Source of the DNA: Chelydra serpentina
Taxonomy: Eukaryota > Chordata > Testudines > Chelydridae
NCBI GenBank assembly: GCA_037349315.1
Contig: JBAIAC010000008.1
Span: 122,510,001 to 122,574,000 of the forward strand
Length of the DNA stretch: 64,000 bases
Direction of reading: 5' to 3'
The position numbers were made by a program, and so were the translations under genes. Below are positions 11,476 through 23,324 of this stretch, piece by piece. Each line of letters begins with the position of its first letter. Position 1 is the stretch's first letter. The notes under the pieces were generated by a model that was given only the letters and a program-made list of their open reading frames with translations, did no database searches and was not told the DNA's origin.

Positions 11476-12863
11476 TACAAATAATGGGCCCAGTTCTGGG
11501 CTGACTTTTACTCAGACTTGACAAAAAGATGATTTTTTTCATTCATCAGCAATTTTGAAAAATCAAAAAAAAAATCACTTCTGGGTGGCCTGAAAATGAG
11601 AGTTTTTGGTGAATTAAAAAGTGTTTTTTGGGGTTTTTTTTAAACTTGGTTGGGGTCAAACAAAACACTTAGCTTGATCCAAAACAAAATGCTTCATTTA
11701 GGTTTTGGGCATTTTAAAATGATTTTAGTTTTCCTTTTTAAAAAACAAAACAAAACTTGCAACTGTCATCTTGAACCAAAACATTTAAACATTTTGTTTA
11801 GAATTTTTTTTCAAAATTGTTTTTGTTTAGGGGAGAACAATAATTCAGTGAAACTGAAACAAATTCACAAAATGTTTTGGTGTCACCAATTCTGCATTCC
11901 CCCCCCCCACCCCAAGGGGTTGGTCCAAAAATTTCATCCTACTCTAATTTCAATGGGGATTGGCTAGGTTAATGGACTTGGACAAGATGTCAGTGCAAAA
12001 TTTATCTCTGGACAGTAAGGCAATGCTTTTCTTTCTAAAACTTACTGCAAATTTGAACTGTTAATTCAAACTGAATGCGTGTCAGTGGATTTCACAGAGA
12101 TAGTCATAGGCTAGTGGCACTTGATTCAGGGAAGTGGTGACTAGCAGCAAAAAATCCAGATGATCGGTAACATAGTTTATTTGCTTTAGTACCTTTTTAC
12201 TCTTACTTTGTCTTTAGCAAATGCCCATGGTTGCATGAATTCAACTGAAGACATTTAGATTGAAAATCACTGGCATGTTCTTCTACATCCTGTCAGATTT
12301 TGGGTCATGTTCTTTTAACCTACTGGTCATTTATTATTAGACTTATCTTTAATATAAGCCAATATAGTGGCCACATATATGTGGGGGATCGATACAGTTG
12401 ACTAGTGCCAGGTATAAAATGGACAGGTGCTATGTAAGTTTCTATACACACTGTAGCACCAGGCCTGCCACTCAATGCTGCACAGTACCTGTAGTCATTG
12501 ATTCACTATAGACACTCAATCACGGTAGCTGAGTCAAAGCACGTCCATTTTAAGTGGGAAGAATGCAAACTATCCCAGTCCTTGGTCTCCTTTTTGACTA
12601 ACTTTGCTGCATTATTTCTTGGTTTGACGGATAAATCTCCATTCAAAATGAAGATGAGACCATCAAATTCAGTTTCCTTGGTGACCTGACTCATATTTTT
12701 GCACCAAGGTCTTCAGATGTTAAGAACAAGTGTGTTTGTTTACTCATTATACCAATCATCTACATCCCTAAAACTGATTGTATTATTAGTATTGCCCTTG
12801 AGATTATAATTGCACTGTAGCAACTTTTGCAAGCCGAAAGGCGTCTGCATATGGTTAGCCTGA
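11476..12863. other. Intergenic, A/T-rich
   Basis: Several A-runs and T-runs lie at 11540-11820. I see no exon or classifiable repeat. Confidence 0.35.
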
Positions 12864-13158
12864 GGGTAGGTCTACACTACCCGCCCGATTCGGTGGGTAG
12901 AGATCGATCTTCTGGGATCGATTTATCGCGTCTCATCTGGACGCGATAAATCGATCCCAGAAGCGCTCCCCGTCGACTCCGGAACTCCTGCTCGGCGAGA
13001 GGAGGAAGCGCTGTTGACGGGGGAGCCTGCCTGCATCGCGTGGACCCGCAGTAAGTAAGATTTATTTCAGTCTATGAAACGTCGACTTCAGCTACGCTAT
13101 TCTTGTAGCTGAAGTTGCGTATCCTAGATCGATCCCGCCCCCCAGTGTAGACCATCCC
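12864..13158. repeat. Palindromic Harbinger-like MITE, copy 1
   Basis: The ends are GGGTAGGTCTACACT and, reverse complemented, GGGATGGTCTACACT. Flanking triplets TGA and TAA fit a 3-bp target duplication with one change. Inside are nested palindromes: 'gatcgatttatcgcgtctc' against 'ggacgcgataaatcgatc', and 'cttcagctacgctattcttg' with 'tagctgaagttgcgtat'. It is non-coding. The PIF/Harbinger assignment is inferred from the 3-bp TWA-like duplication. Confidence 0.8.
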
Positions 13159-14455
13159 TAAGTCACAATAGCATCCCTCTTTCTGATAAATTGTTTCTTT
13201 TATAGCAATTGCAGAGAGAAGGGTTTAAATGGCAAATAGACACCTCTCAAGTCAGATAGAGCCTGTCTAAATTTAGATTGATGTCTGCAGCACCTAGTCT
13301 CATTAGGAGCAACCTCACCAAGGGACTATAGTTATGGCATTCACAAAAGTGAGAATCTCTCATTTATGCCAGTATAAATCTGCAGTAACATCCCTGATTT
13401 CAGTAGGTATGCTGGATTTATACTCATCTAACCAAGAGCACCATAGAGCTCCCATAATTCAAACTTAGGTTTGTTTTGTAGCCTTCATTAAAGCCAAAAG
13501 TTCAAGCCAGGTTTGAAGATCAGCTATAAATGTATAAGCATTAAATAAAGTTACCTATTTTTGAATAAGCAGAATATTTCTATCAATTTTATCTGTACAA
13601 TATTTCGGCTTGGAATGTATATGCCAAGTTTAAACGCTCAAGACTTTAAAACTTCTGAACTTTCATTTTTTAAGTTGATCTGTGTCTTTAGGTCTCATTG
13701 AAAATATGCCAAACATAGAGAAAAACAGATCAGTAAGTTTAGAGTTGCATTTGAATGAGGACAGTTTTAATAACTAAATAGTTCACAATTTCAAGATGGT
13801 CCATAAATTGAGATGGCCAAAGCCTTGAAATAATGTAGACTTTGACAACTGAAATGTCAAGATGGCCCACAATATGGGTTCTGGAGGCCTCAGTTAAGGA
13901 TAGTTCCATTCTGGAAGCATCAAACTGAAAACCTCCAGATACGTGTGTATAAATGTAATGTACAATGTAATTAATGGCCTGATCTAAAGCCCTTTGAAGT
14001 CAATGACAATTGACATCAGTCATCTTTGGATCAGAACCTGAAATTCCCCACCCATCTCTCGCCAATAGAAAATTCTTATTCCACACATAATCAAGTGTTT
14101 TGTCAGCAATGGTGAAATGGACTGGCTGGGGATCCTGGACAATGGGAAATGGAGTTAAGGGGCAGTGCGTTTTAAAATAAATGTAACTTAACAAGACCTG
14201 ACCCTTTGCTTTACCTGATTTACTGTAGCTGGTCTGTCCAAAGATATATCTATATCTTTCTTGCTGTTGTAAATTTGATTCAATTTTTCTAACCTGGCTC
14301 CATCTCTAGATCTTGTTTTCATTTTCTGTCTTCATGAGTCAGTGTATTCACTTTACCAAAGCATCATGAACCTAATCCATCTTCCCCTGAAATTAAGGGG
14401 AGGCTCGCCATCACTACAATAGGTGTTGAATCAGGCATCATCCCTGATGTCCATA
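13159..14455. other. Intergenic, no recognised feature
   Basis: A/T-rich sequence with no supportable exon, RNA gene or repeat boundary. Confidence 0.35.
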
Positions 14456-14524
14456 GTGAAATCCTGACCACACTGAAATCAAGGGGAGTTGTGCCATACA
14501 GTTCAATAGGGCCAGGATTTCACC
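14456..14524. repeat. Palindromic mini-element (GGTGAAATCCTG type)
   Basis: 'gtgaaatcctgaccacactg' at the left is mirrored by 'aatagggccaggatttcacc' at the right. It belongs with 7308-7380 and 63643-63715. Confidence 0.7.
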
Positions 14525-16559
14525 TTATAACTGTAAAGTGTGTTTTTACAGTGCATTGTTAGACATATGATACTTTTAGTATTTTTGTAACCTTCATATG
14601 ATAAATTAAGAATATGTTGGCCATATTGGCTGAAATTCACCCTGCAACGACCCACCACTCAAGAACCCCAGTGGCTTTGTGCAGTGGGAGCTGCTGAGGA
14701 CAGTGATGTAGGTGGTCCAGAGAGGAGCCATGGGATCTTTAATTATGGGGCCCTACTGCCCCACACAGGCTCTTTGAAGTTGCTGGGGCCACTATTCCAG
14801 CCCATAGGCTGCAGAAATAGCTGCTGGGGCCGTGCTGCGGGCCTGCCCGCCTGACTTTGGATTTGGCGGTGGATGTTGATTTCCAGCCCCTGTGCTCTTC
14901 TGCTGAAACTTCTGACATTGTGTGTGTGTGTGGGGGGAGGGGGATGAATTTCACTCATAAGAATAAAGCATTTCAATGACCCTCTCCCCTGGCATGGTGG
15001 GCAGAGCTGAGATGGAGGGGAGTCTTTAGTATAGTCTGTTCAGGAGTGAAATGGCAGAGAAGCCATGGTATCTCCAGCAGCTGGGGAACATCCTCCAGGA
15101 GATGGACCTCAAATGCATAACAGAACTCTGTTAACCCCTCCTCTAGTGACAGCCAGGGTAGAATTATCTACATGCAGCTCTGCCCTGCCCTAGCACTTCG
15201 GGTCTAAGGGCCATAGCATGCTTTTGACGTGAAAAGGAAGCTTCATGCACTTCCTGGGAGGCTCCCATCAGCAATTCTTCTCTTCTGTGCAGCCTCCCCT
15301 CTTCTCAGCCATGACATTCATTGGTCACTCATTCCTCGTGGCACCTGCCTTCGTTCTCCTCTTGTCACTGCTCCACTCTCATTCATCATGCTTTGCTATA
15401 TAGCCCCTGTGGCACCTAGTGGGGTGTTCTTGTCACAGAGTGATCACCGGAGCCTGACAGAGGGCTGTGTCTTTCAGGGTTTGAGGTCTAACTGATCAGT
15501 GTTGTGTTATGTGAGATTCTGCATAGCATAACAACTGGGTCCAGCTGGCTCTTGCCAGAGCCTCTTAAAGATACACTTCCCCAAACACACACTGACATTC
15601 TCATCCTTCCTCCATGGTCAGATCATTCATGACCCTGGTCAAGCTCCCCTTGCTGATGGGCTGCTGTTTGGACCCACGTGCTGGGCCCAGGTGTTTTAAA
15701 CTTCCATTGCTCATTGGGTAGTCTCTGGCCCCTGTCTCTCCAACACACCTCACGGATGCTGATTCTGTCAGTTACCTCTTCTGGAAAAGGGATACTGTGG
15801 CCCAGGTGCCATAGGCCCCCAGGACCAGTGCTGATTCCCCTCCAAGACTCCATTAATTTAAGCACTGCAGTACCCAGAGCTCCACCCTCATGGGCACTCG
15901 GGTATATAGTTTACCCCTTCAGGGACACATGATAGTTGAACCAAATGGACACAGGCTTTGCGGAAGTATTTATAAAACACTCGCTCTTTAGATAGTGCAA
16001 GAGATCTGTACATCTGGGAAAACAATGAACACCTGTATGCTACTCCTTGCCTCAGTTTTCTCACCACTGCTGACCACTCTCTGGGATTTGGGTCAGTCCC
16101 CTCTCCTGGACCTCCCTCCTCCAGCACATGTTTCTCTTCCTGCTCTCGTGAGTGAAAGAGCTGCTCCGAGAAGACCTGGTCCATTACAGACTTACAGCCC
16201 CCTGGGCCTGGTGGCTCCCAGTCAATGTCAACCCCTGCTTCAGGTGATTAAAGTCCCTCATCATGTGACATTTGCTTAGTTACCAGACTATCTGGGTGGA
16301 CTTGTTTTTCTGGGCACTGACCAGCTCGCTGACCAAGGGTGCCTTGATGTGGTGGATAGAAGACAATCAAGGTTTAACAACCCACAATTCATAGTCCTGT
16401 GTCACCACTCCTTGAACTGTAAATCCAAGACTGAGGTAAAAAGACAGCAAAGATGGCAGTCCAGCGTTCCAGTTAAAATGGAGTCTGTAGTTTGAGACAT
16501 AACCACAATCCCCAATAGCAAACAGAACTCAAATGTTGTCCATAGACACATTCCCCAGA
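14525..16559. other. Repeat-like intergenic, class unresolved
   Basis: No gene is recognised. The block at about 15290-16380 has the feel of a decayed retroelement (higher GC, many overlapping short frames on both strands, a TATTTATAAAA-like box at 15967), but I find no gag, protease or polymerase motif and no paired termini. Confidence 0.25.
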
Positions 16560-16860
16560 TTGTCCCCCTTCTCCTCCTCTGTGTGACCCCTGGCCGTCCT
16601 TTGACCTCATCTATCTCCTCCATGCAATCCCTTGTGGTCCTTCCTCGTAGTCTTTTTCCACAGTTCTTCATCTTGCAGCCCTTCCTTCTCCACCTCCATT
16701 GTCCATCCTCCTCCACACAATCCCTCATTGTCCTTCATCCTCCGTCATGGTCCCTTCCTTCTCCACTACATGATTCCCTCACAGTCCTTCCTCCCTGTCC
16801 TCTGTGCAGTCACTCACTGTCCTTCCTCCATCTCCTTGTCCTCTTCCTTGTCCCATGGAC
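16560..16860. repeat. C/T-rich degenerate minisatellite, block 1
   Basis: Variants of 'tccttcctcctc' separated by short spacers ('ccatg', 'gattcc', 'gtggtcc') recur many times on the + strand, with an irregular period of about 30-36 bases. The long Ser/Leu/Pro-rich open frames here, in several phases at once, come from this composition. Confidence 0.6.
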
Positions 16861-17501
16861 TGTCAGGTGTCCAGTGGGTGAGAGGAGGAAGGCTGGAGCA
16901 AGTCAGTGGAGCGAAGGCTTTGTTCTTCATCTTGGGTGTCCTGGCAGGAAAGGAAACCACAGAGGCAGCAGGTGTTTCCCTGCTTCACGTGCCCCTGCCA
17001 TGTTGGGCAGGATGCTGGTGCCCACCCAGAGTCCTTGGGAGTTGTTCCTGGCCAGGGTTTGCCTGAGCACACAGCACTAAGGGGAGCGTAACAGATTCTG
17101 GAGAGTGTCGGGGAAGGTGAGGCTGGGGAGCATTAGGGAACAAATCCTGGGATTCACAACCCACCCTACACACTGAACCGAGCAGGAATGATGCTCTTCC
17201 TGGCATTGGAGGAGGAGTAACATGGGGCCTAACTCAGGAGGGATCTAACTGTAGCCTGAGGGAGCAATGGAAATTTCCCACCTTACTCCCTTTTGGGGGC
17301 CAGGAGATGTTTGGTGTCTGCCCAGTGTGGCACTAGTGCATGTGTGGGAGGGCAAAGCCTGCTCCCTCTGCAGTTTCCTTTCCTTCCCAGACAGTTTTGC
17401 TGAGGAACAAATCCCCCTCTCCTCTGGCTCCTTCCTTCCTCCTCTCTCCTGCTAGACACCTGATAATTCGAACAGCCCCAAAACCTGGTTCAGCTGCTAG
17501 G
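16861..17501. other. Sequence between the minisatellite blocks
   Basis: No gene is recognised. Its position between two related C/T-rich blocks and before a gag-like start suggests it is part of one composite LTR-retroelement-derived region. Confidence 0.3.
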
Positions 17502-17625
17502 ATGGATCCCACTAAAGCAAACGTCTCCTTGGTGGAGTCAGTGGGCACCTTGCAGAGTCTCCAGACCCAGGTCAATGCCCTGCACGTGCAGAATGCCATG
17601 CTGCAAGCACACGCTGCACCACCCC
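17502..17625 (+). pseudogene. Possible Ty3/gypsy-type gag start, fragment
   Basis: An ATG at 17502 opens MDPTKANVSLVESVGTLQSL, followed by a leucine/glutamine-rich stretch (QTQVNALHVQNAMLQ) with coiled-coil character. Such an MDP start followed by a short coiled coil is typical of Gag from vertebrate Ty3/gypsy-type retrotransposons and their domesticated relatives. The frame then runs into the C/T-rich minisatellite at about 17750, where translation loses any protein character. There is no capsid or zinc knuckle, so this is a fragment. The family assignment is inference. An unrelated repeat with a chance frame remains possible. Confidence 0.35.
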
Positions 17626-17744
17626 GACGTGCTGCGAGCCGAAGCTACCATTACCTGATCCCTGGCCCTGGTTCCCAGCTCTTGACTCTAGCTCTGACTT
17701 TGGCTCCGTCCCCGAGTCCCTGGCTCTGCCCAAACGCTCAAGGT

Positions 17745-18110
17745 TCCTCGTTCTGCTTCCTCTTCCATGTGATTCCTTGCGGTCCTTACTACTTCTCCTC
17801 TTTAGGGTCTCTCCTCCTCACAGTCCCTCTGTCCTTCCTCCTCCTCTGCATGGTTCCCCATGGTCCTTCCTCTTCATTTGTTTGTTCCTTTGTGGTCCTC
17901 CCTCCTCCACCACCACCTCTTTTTCTGCCTCCACAATCCTTCCTTCTCCTCCTCTTTGTAAGTCCTCATGGTCCTTCCTTCTCTTTGTCCCCCACAGTCT
18001 GTCCCTTGCAGATCATCCTTGTCCTTCTCTTCTGCGTAATCCCTTGCAGTCCTTCCTCCTTTGTGGACCTTCCTCATGAGCCTTTGCATGATTCCTTGTG
18101 ACCCTGAAAA
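17745..18110. repeat. C/T-rich degenerate minisatellite, block 2
   Basis: It has the same vocabulary as block 1: 'gattccttgcggtccttact', 'atggtccttcctcttc', 'aatcccttgcagtccttcct', 'catgattccttgtgac'. The unit is about 33-36 bases and diverged. The long open frame over it (to 18101) is a by-product of the stop-poor composition. Confidence 0.6.
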
Positions 18111-18958
18111 AAGTGATGACAACACGTGGAAGAAATGAACATCTTTCCATTCTGAAACATGCAGGATGAAAATACTATGGGATTGTAAAGTGGCATTTTC
18201 ACTTGCCCACCCACTATAAGTACCACACATAGGAGCCTGGTGTGTACTTTTGTTGTTAAGGAAACTAGAGCCAGATCCTGCTCCCACTGACTTCATTGGA
18301 AATGCATTGAGGCCCTATTGTACTGGGCATGCTCAGTGTCTTCTTTTAAAATCCCATCAGTTTCTTTTTTTAAACCCAATGCAATTACTTTTCATGTGCA
18401 GGAGCAGCCTAGTCCTAATTCAGGACTTCAGGTGGATTATAACAGATGTCTTCAAAAAGTTATTTTATTGCCCATTTGATATGCCAATCATTTTTTTAAA
18501 AATCCAAATTGCCTTTTTTTAAATGAAATGTACCCAAATAAGATTTGTTCTGGGCTCATATCAAACCTGCAAGATTTCAGCCTGGGAGGATTAAGGGTTG
18601 GATTCCCTTGCTCCCTTTGTGGTACTGAGGTAGTGCAAAGACAGGTGAGACCGCCCATGACTCAAGCATGGATGCATCCCCAGCTAGCATACTTGACTTC
18701 TTCACCTCTCTCCTGCAACCTCCTGTGCAAAGGGAAGGAGAGGTGAGGAAGAATGGCTGGAGCGTTCTGTGCTCTAGCCTCTGGGACTGTTGCCAGCTGG
18801 TACAAGTTGGAGCAGCCCATGGGCTGCTCCAACCTAGTTGGGGCAGAGAATCGGAAGACATAACTGACCCTCTGATACTCCCCCACAGCACATATCTGCT
18901 CAGTAGAGATCCTGATCATATCAGAGAATTACGTTTTTTGGAGAAAGTTATAAAGCCC
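18111..18958. other. Intergenic, no gene recognised
   Basis: Short overlapping frames on both strands at 18577-18990 have no domain or splice context. A single 'ccagatcctgctcccactga' phrase at 18270 resembles one arm of the palindromic mini-elements. Confidence 0.35.
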
Positions 18959-19686
18959 TGTGGCGGGGTTCGTACTCCGTCACCCCTCTAAGTCGCAGGG
19001 GGGCTAGGAGGTACTCCGCCTGTCTAGTTCCCGGTCCATTTCCTATACCACTCCTGGTGGCCCGTCCAGCAGGACTCAATGACCAGAGTCCCCCTTAGTC
19101 TCTTCCCCTGAAGGGATAGCACGGCTTAGTGGCCTGAGTTACTTCAGCGTGCCTTCTCAGTCAGGTAAGGCAGTCTTGAGTCCTGAGCTTGGGGCCCGTC
19201 CCCCAAGGACGGCAGCCCTCAGTAGGGGTCCCGGGGCCCAACCCAGGGTCTCAACAGCGGGTAACACAGCCCGCCAGGGTCAGCGGGGAATCCCACCGAA
19301 ACACGCTGCCCTCACTGGGGTGGTAGGTACCACTCCCTCACTCCCCTGGGTCACTTCCTACCGACTCTTTTGATGCAGTCGTCCATGAGCTTTCTGAGTC
19401 TCCAGGCTCCTCAGTTCCCTGAACTTCCTGGGGTTCCAGTAGCGGCTGGCCTCCAGTCCCGGTCTTTAGCTCTCCCTGGTAAGGGCTGCCCTAGCTCCTG
19501 GGCTGGCGCCTCTGCTAGGCATCCTTCCTCCTCAGCAGCCAGCCCTGACTGAGCAGCTCTGCAGGCTTTTATACCTGGCCCCCTGCTGGAGCATGCCCAG
19601 CAGGGCCTCAGGGGCGTGGCTTCCTCTGCCAGCAGAGAAGGGTTAACCCTCTCACGGCCAGTGCGGGGCCAGTCTGCCCTGTCACA
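18959..19686 (-). repeat. Probable solo LTR
   Basis: The element has TG...CA ends (TGTGGCGGGG on the left; TGTGACAGGG on the right when reversed) and is flanked on both sides by AGCCC (18954-18958 and 19687-19691), a perfect 5-bp target duplication. A TATA box, GGTATAAAAGCC, lies at about 19562-19573 on the - strand, roughly 115 bases from the - strand 5' end, giving the orientation. It is 728 bp long, GC-rich, with no coding capacity. Whether it comes from an endogenous retrovirus or a gypsy-type element cannot be told from the LTR alone. It is non-functional as an element. Confidence 0.75.
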
Positions 19687-19844
19687 AGCCCCAAGCTAGC
19701 AAAGTGCTTCAGCATATGAGTAGCTTTAAGTGCATAAGTAGTCCCTTCAAGTCAACGGGCTTCTTGTGTGTTTAAATGTATACTTGCGTTTAAGTGCTTT
19801 CCTGGATCAAGGCCTAATGGCCTGAAAATATTATTTATTTTGTA

Positions 19845-19963
19845 CTCTGGTAGCACCGAGGAGTCCCAGTCATGGACCAGGACCCTACTGCGTTAGGTGC
19901 TGTATAAACATAGAACAAAAAAGCTAGACCCTGTCCCCACAGAGCTTACAAACTAAGGAAATG
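19845..19963 (-). repeat. MIR/CORE-SINE-like tail
   Basis: The antisense tail reads 'ctggtagcaccgaggagtcc', 'catggaccaggaccctactg', 'gttaggtgctgtataaacat', 'cagagcttacaaac'. It stops directly at the MITE that starts at 19967. Confidence 0.65.
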
Positions 19964-19966
19964 TAA

Positions 19967-20253
19967 GGCTCTGTCTATACTGTGCATTGGCACGGTTGTA
20001 CCACTACAGCCGCACTGTTGGAAGGTACGCAGTGTAGCTTTGTCGCCTGGGGAGAGCTCTCCCAACAACAATATAAAACCACCCCCAACGAGGAGCAGTA
20101 GCTTTGTTGGCAGGAGAGCATCTCCCACCGACGAAGTGGTGTCCACACCGGCACTTTTCATCGTTAAAGCTTTTGTTGTTCAGGGGGGGTGTCTTTTTGC
20201 ACACCCCTGAGCAACAAAAGTTATAACAACGAAAGTGCAATGAAGACGTAGCC
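19967..20253 (-). repeat. Harbinger-like MITE, second type, copy 1
   Basis: The ends are GGCTCTGTCTATACT and, reversed, GGCTACGTCTTCATT. It is flanked by TAA on both sides (19964-19966 and 20254-20256), a perfect 3-bp target duplication. The interior ('ccacccccaacgaggagcag', 'ttggcaggagagcatctccc') is related in reverse to the copy at 46906-47167. A tight hairpin at about 20160-20232 (GCTTTTGTTGTTCAGGGG against its inverse) is an additional feature of this copy. Confidence 0.75.
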
Positions 20254-22993
20254 TAAATCAAATGGAAGTGCCATCTCCAACTTACCTGTCGTGTTGCCTC
20301 CACAGTGTAACTGTGTTTTCCAGTGGTGAAGCAAGTGAGTCATAAATTCCTTTGGTAGGAAGGTTTTATATTATCTGACCACAAATACTCATGAGCAGAA
20401 ATTAAAATCTCCCACTCTTATGTAAGCAGTGACCTCCCACTCCCATTGGAGTCCTCTGCCTGTGGAGGAAAGACTTCTGCTTTGAGTAGACACCCATTCA
20501 TTTGCACAGAGGATCTCCTGGGGCAAAGAGGTAACTTGCCAGCAGGTGCATTTTTAAAAAGAGGGAGCCCTTGTGCCAGAGAAAAAACTGAGCTCCTTTC
20601 CTGTCCCTGAGCTTGGAAAGGGACATAAATATCATCCAATGATGTAGCATTGTTAATTAATATGTCATTTCCATTAGCTTCTTTTTGGAGGGTGCATTAC
20701 ACCGAGCCGAATAACAAACAATTCAAACATTTCACTTTGTAAGGGGTGGGGAAAAAACCCAAAGCCAAAGAACTGTTTTAACTGGATTGTGCAACAATGA
20801 CTATGACAATAATTGGCTGTAAGAATTAGGGGTAACAGGCAGCCTCATGAAATGAGCACAGTCCAAAACTTTTAATACTGAAAAATATGAAAAATACCGC
20901 TGTCCTAAAGTGCAAGAAGGGAAACAAGGAGATGGAGTGGTTTTGTATGAACATCCAGAATGCTCCGACGTTCATATCCTTGGCCAGGGGACAGATCTAC
21001 TTATGATGTATTTTCCAGCAGGAGTTTTGTGCTTTTTCTCTCCGGTGTTGCAACTCTTCCTTCCAAACTATGGTTTTCTCTAATGCTAGTATTGGCGAAA
21101 GGAGCTGATCTGGCTGTCCTGGAGACGCGAGTCTCTTATGTATCACACAACGGGGATGCAGCCTGGGTAGCAGCATTGTGAGCTTCTCCTACTGACCTGC
21201 CAATGTGACTCACCTTTCACATGGGGAGTCGATTTCAGTCTTTGTCCCAGTTTAGCTTGGCCTTTCTGCTGTGCCTCTTAACAGGTTGCCAGTTAGGCAC
21301 CTGATCTTGTAAAATGTTCCAAGCACGTGGACTCCTGCTTCTGCAGAGTCCCACTGAATTCAAAGGTGCTCTGCATGGATGCAGGGATCTGTCCAGATGG
21401 CGCAGATTGCAGGATCAGGACCTTGCAGCCTGATCCAAAGCCCACAGTGGGAGAATAAGGGAGAGGTGATACAGATCACCGCCGGCAGCCCCACTAATTA
21501 TTCTGCACACTAGTCACCCTTGCATCTATCTGTTTTATGTCTTGTTCGATCATATACACACTCTTATGACTGCAGCATGTAGAAAGTCAGGCTGCTAGTT
21601 GCATGATGATTTTCTGCCCCATCTGAAAAAGGCTCAAATAAAACCTCTTTGACAGTTGAGAAGTTGACTCAAGCATATTCGTTTTCAACTAACTCTCAGT
21701 TGTGATCGTATAAGTCTGCTGTGCTCATGTATCACTTATTTCTGCTATAACTCACCTCTAACTGTCATAGTTTAGAACATCATAGCCATGTGTACAGAAC
21801 ACTGTGTTTGGAAAGACTTCAAAATTCTTATTTTTGTCACCACCGTATAGCTGTGTCTTGCAGGTGGTACGGATTGAGTATAAAGTATAATGAAAAACTG
21901 TAGCTTGTTTATACACTTGGTGGTAACTGACTTATAAGATATGTTCTATTTTACTTGTGTAGGTTAAAAAGTAAAATTAAAATGCCTTGAACCCCAACAG
22001 TGTGAGGCCTGTTTCAATGTAACAAGTAGCTTATTGAAATGGTTAGTGACTCCAAAAATGCCTACCTTCCACTGTCAGTATTAACTCTACGCACTTTAAA
22101 ATTAATAGAGAGGTTGAGGAAAAGGGCATCTTTCAGTCTGCTTTGAAGGGCAGTGAACATAAAAATGCTGGTGCTAAACCATGCACACCATTATAAAACG
22201 TGGCAACCCCGTGTTGCTGATTTTGACCAGTACAGTCACTTAACTTTAGCAGAACTGCTGCACTGCTATAATACAAGGTTGAGAGTCACTTACTGTTTAA
22301 CAGATTACTTTTGTACGTGCTCTAAAATCTAAAAGAAGTTGTTACATGCCACCCCCACAACATAGCCTTCGCCTGCCCTCATTGATCGATGCCCCCAATA
22401 ATGCAGGGATTTGACATTTGGCAGGGGATGGTTTTTGTGTCAGGGATGTGATGTTTGCAATCCCCATGAAAATCTGCCCAAATCTGGCTAAGTTATAAAC
22501 CTTTGAAAAATTGCACTTTGCACACACTCAGTAGAGATGTCTTTGATTATAGCAGATAAATTCTTTGAGGATTCCATCTACACTGAGCATGCTCCAGCCT
22601 GGGACTGAGCCGGGCTCTCCCTGCTCTTATAGCTGTGGGTTGGTGCAGGCTGGGCCAGGTCCAGACACCTGAACTGCGAGCAGGGAGGCTGTGTTCTTAG
22701 TGACCACTCTGCTAAGTCCAGGCAGTAAAGAGGAAGAAGCTTCCTGTTCCAAATTCAGAGACTAGAGCCAGATCTGGGCTTCAGGTTCAGGGAGAGTAGA
22801 TTGGGACAAGGACCCTGGATGGGAGGCAGGGCAGAAACTGGGACTGGAGGCTTGCAGGAGGGGGTAAGGAAGAGGGTAACTGAAAGCTGAGGTGGGGGAC
22901 TGGCACTGGGTAGGCAAGGAGAATGGGACTGAGAACCAGTGGGGCAGGGAAAAGGAGATACAGGGAGAGGAGAGTTTGGTGAGGAGCCAGAGT
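20254..22993. other. Intergenic, no gene recognised
   Basis: A 2.7-kb stretch without a supportable exon, RNA or repeat boundary. Part of it could be conserved non-coding sequence, which cannot be judged from one genome. Confidence 0.35.
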
Positions 22994-23001
22994 GTTGGGG
23001 G

Positions 23002-23324
23002 CATAGGCACCGACTCCGTGGGTGCTCCGGGGCTGGAGCACCCACAGGGAAAAATTGGTGGGTGCTCAGCACCCACCGGCAGCTCCCCGCCAGCCCTGGG
23101 GCCTGCGCCCAGCTCACCTCACCACCGGGAGACGTTCCGGGGCCCCGCCCCCGACACCGGGTGACGTTGCGTCGGGGGCGGGGCCCCGGAACGTCACCCG
23201 GCGTCAGGGCGGGGCCCCGCAACGTCGCCTGGAGTCGGGGGCGGGGCCCGGCATGAGGGGCGGGGCCCTGCCCCTGACGCTGGGCGTCAGCCCCCACCGG
23301 CGCCACCGGAAGTTGGCACCTGTG
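23002..23324. repeat. GC-rich hAT-like MITE
   Basis: The ends are CATAGGCACCGACT and, reversed, CACAGGTGCCAACT. Both flanks are GTTGGGGG (22994-23001 and 23325-23332), a perfect 8-bp target duplication, the hallmark of hAT transposition. The interior contains a further inverted pair ('gggtgctccggggctggagc' and 'acccacagg'), and 23125-23285 is an imperfect reiteration of 'gggggcggggccccg' with 'aacgtc', very rich in CpG. It is non-coding. The open frames of up to 219 codons crossing it are compositional. Confidence 0.85.

Noticed and set aside
15290..16380. Endogenous retrovirus or gypsy internal region
   Set aside because: No protease, reverse transcriptase, integrase or envelope motif and no paired LTRs were found; listed only as unresolved repeat-like sequence.
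17340..18101. 253-codon open frame on the + strand, the longest in the window
   Set aside because: Beyond the short gag-like start at 17502 it translates a C/T-rich minisatellite into Ser/Leu/Pro runs; neighbouring phases are also open, so only the short fragment is kept.
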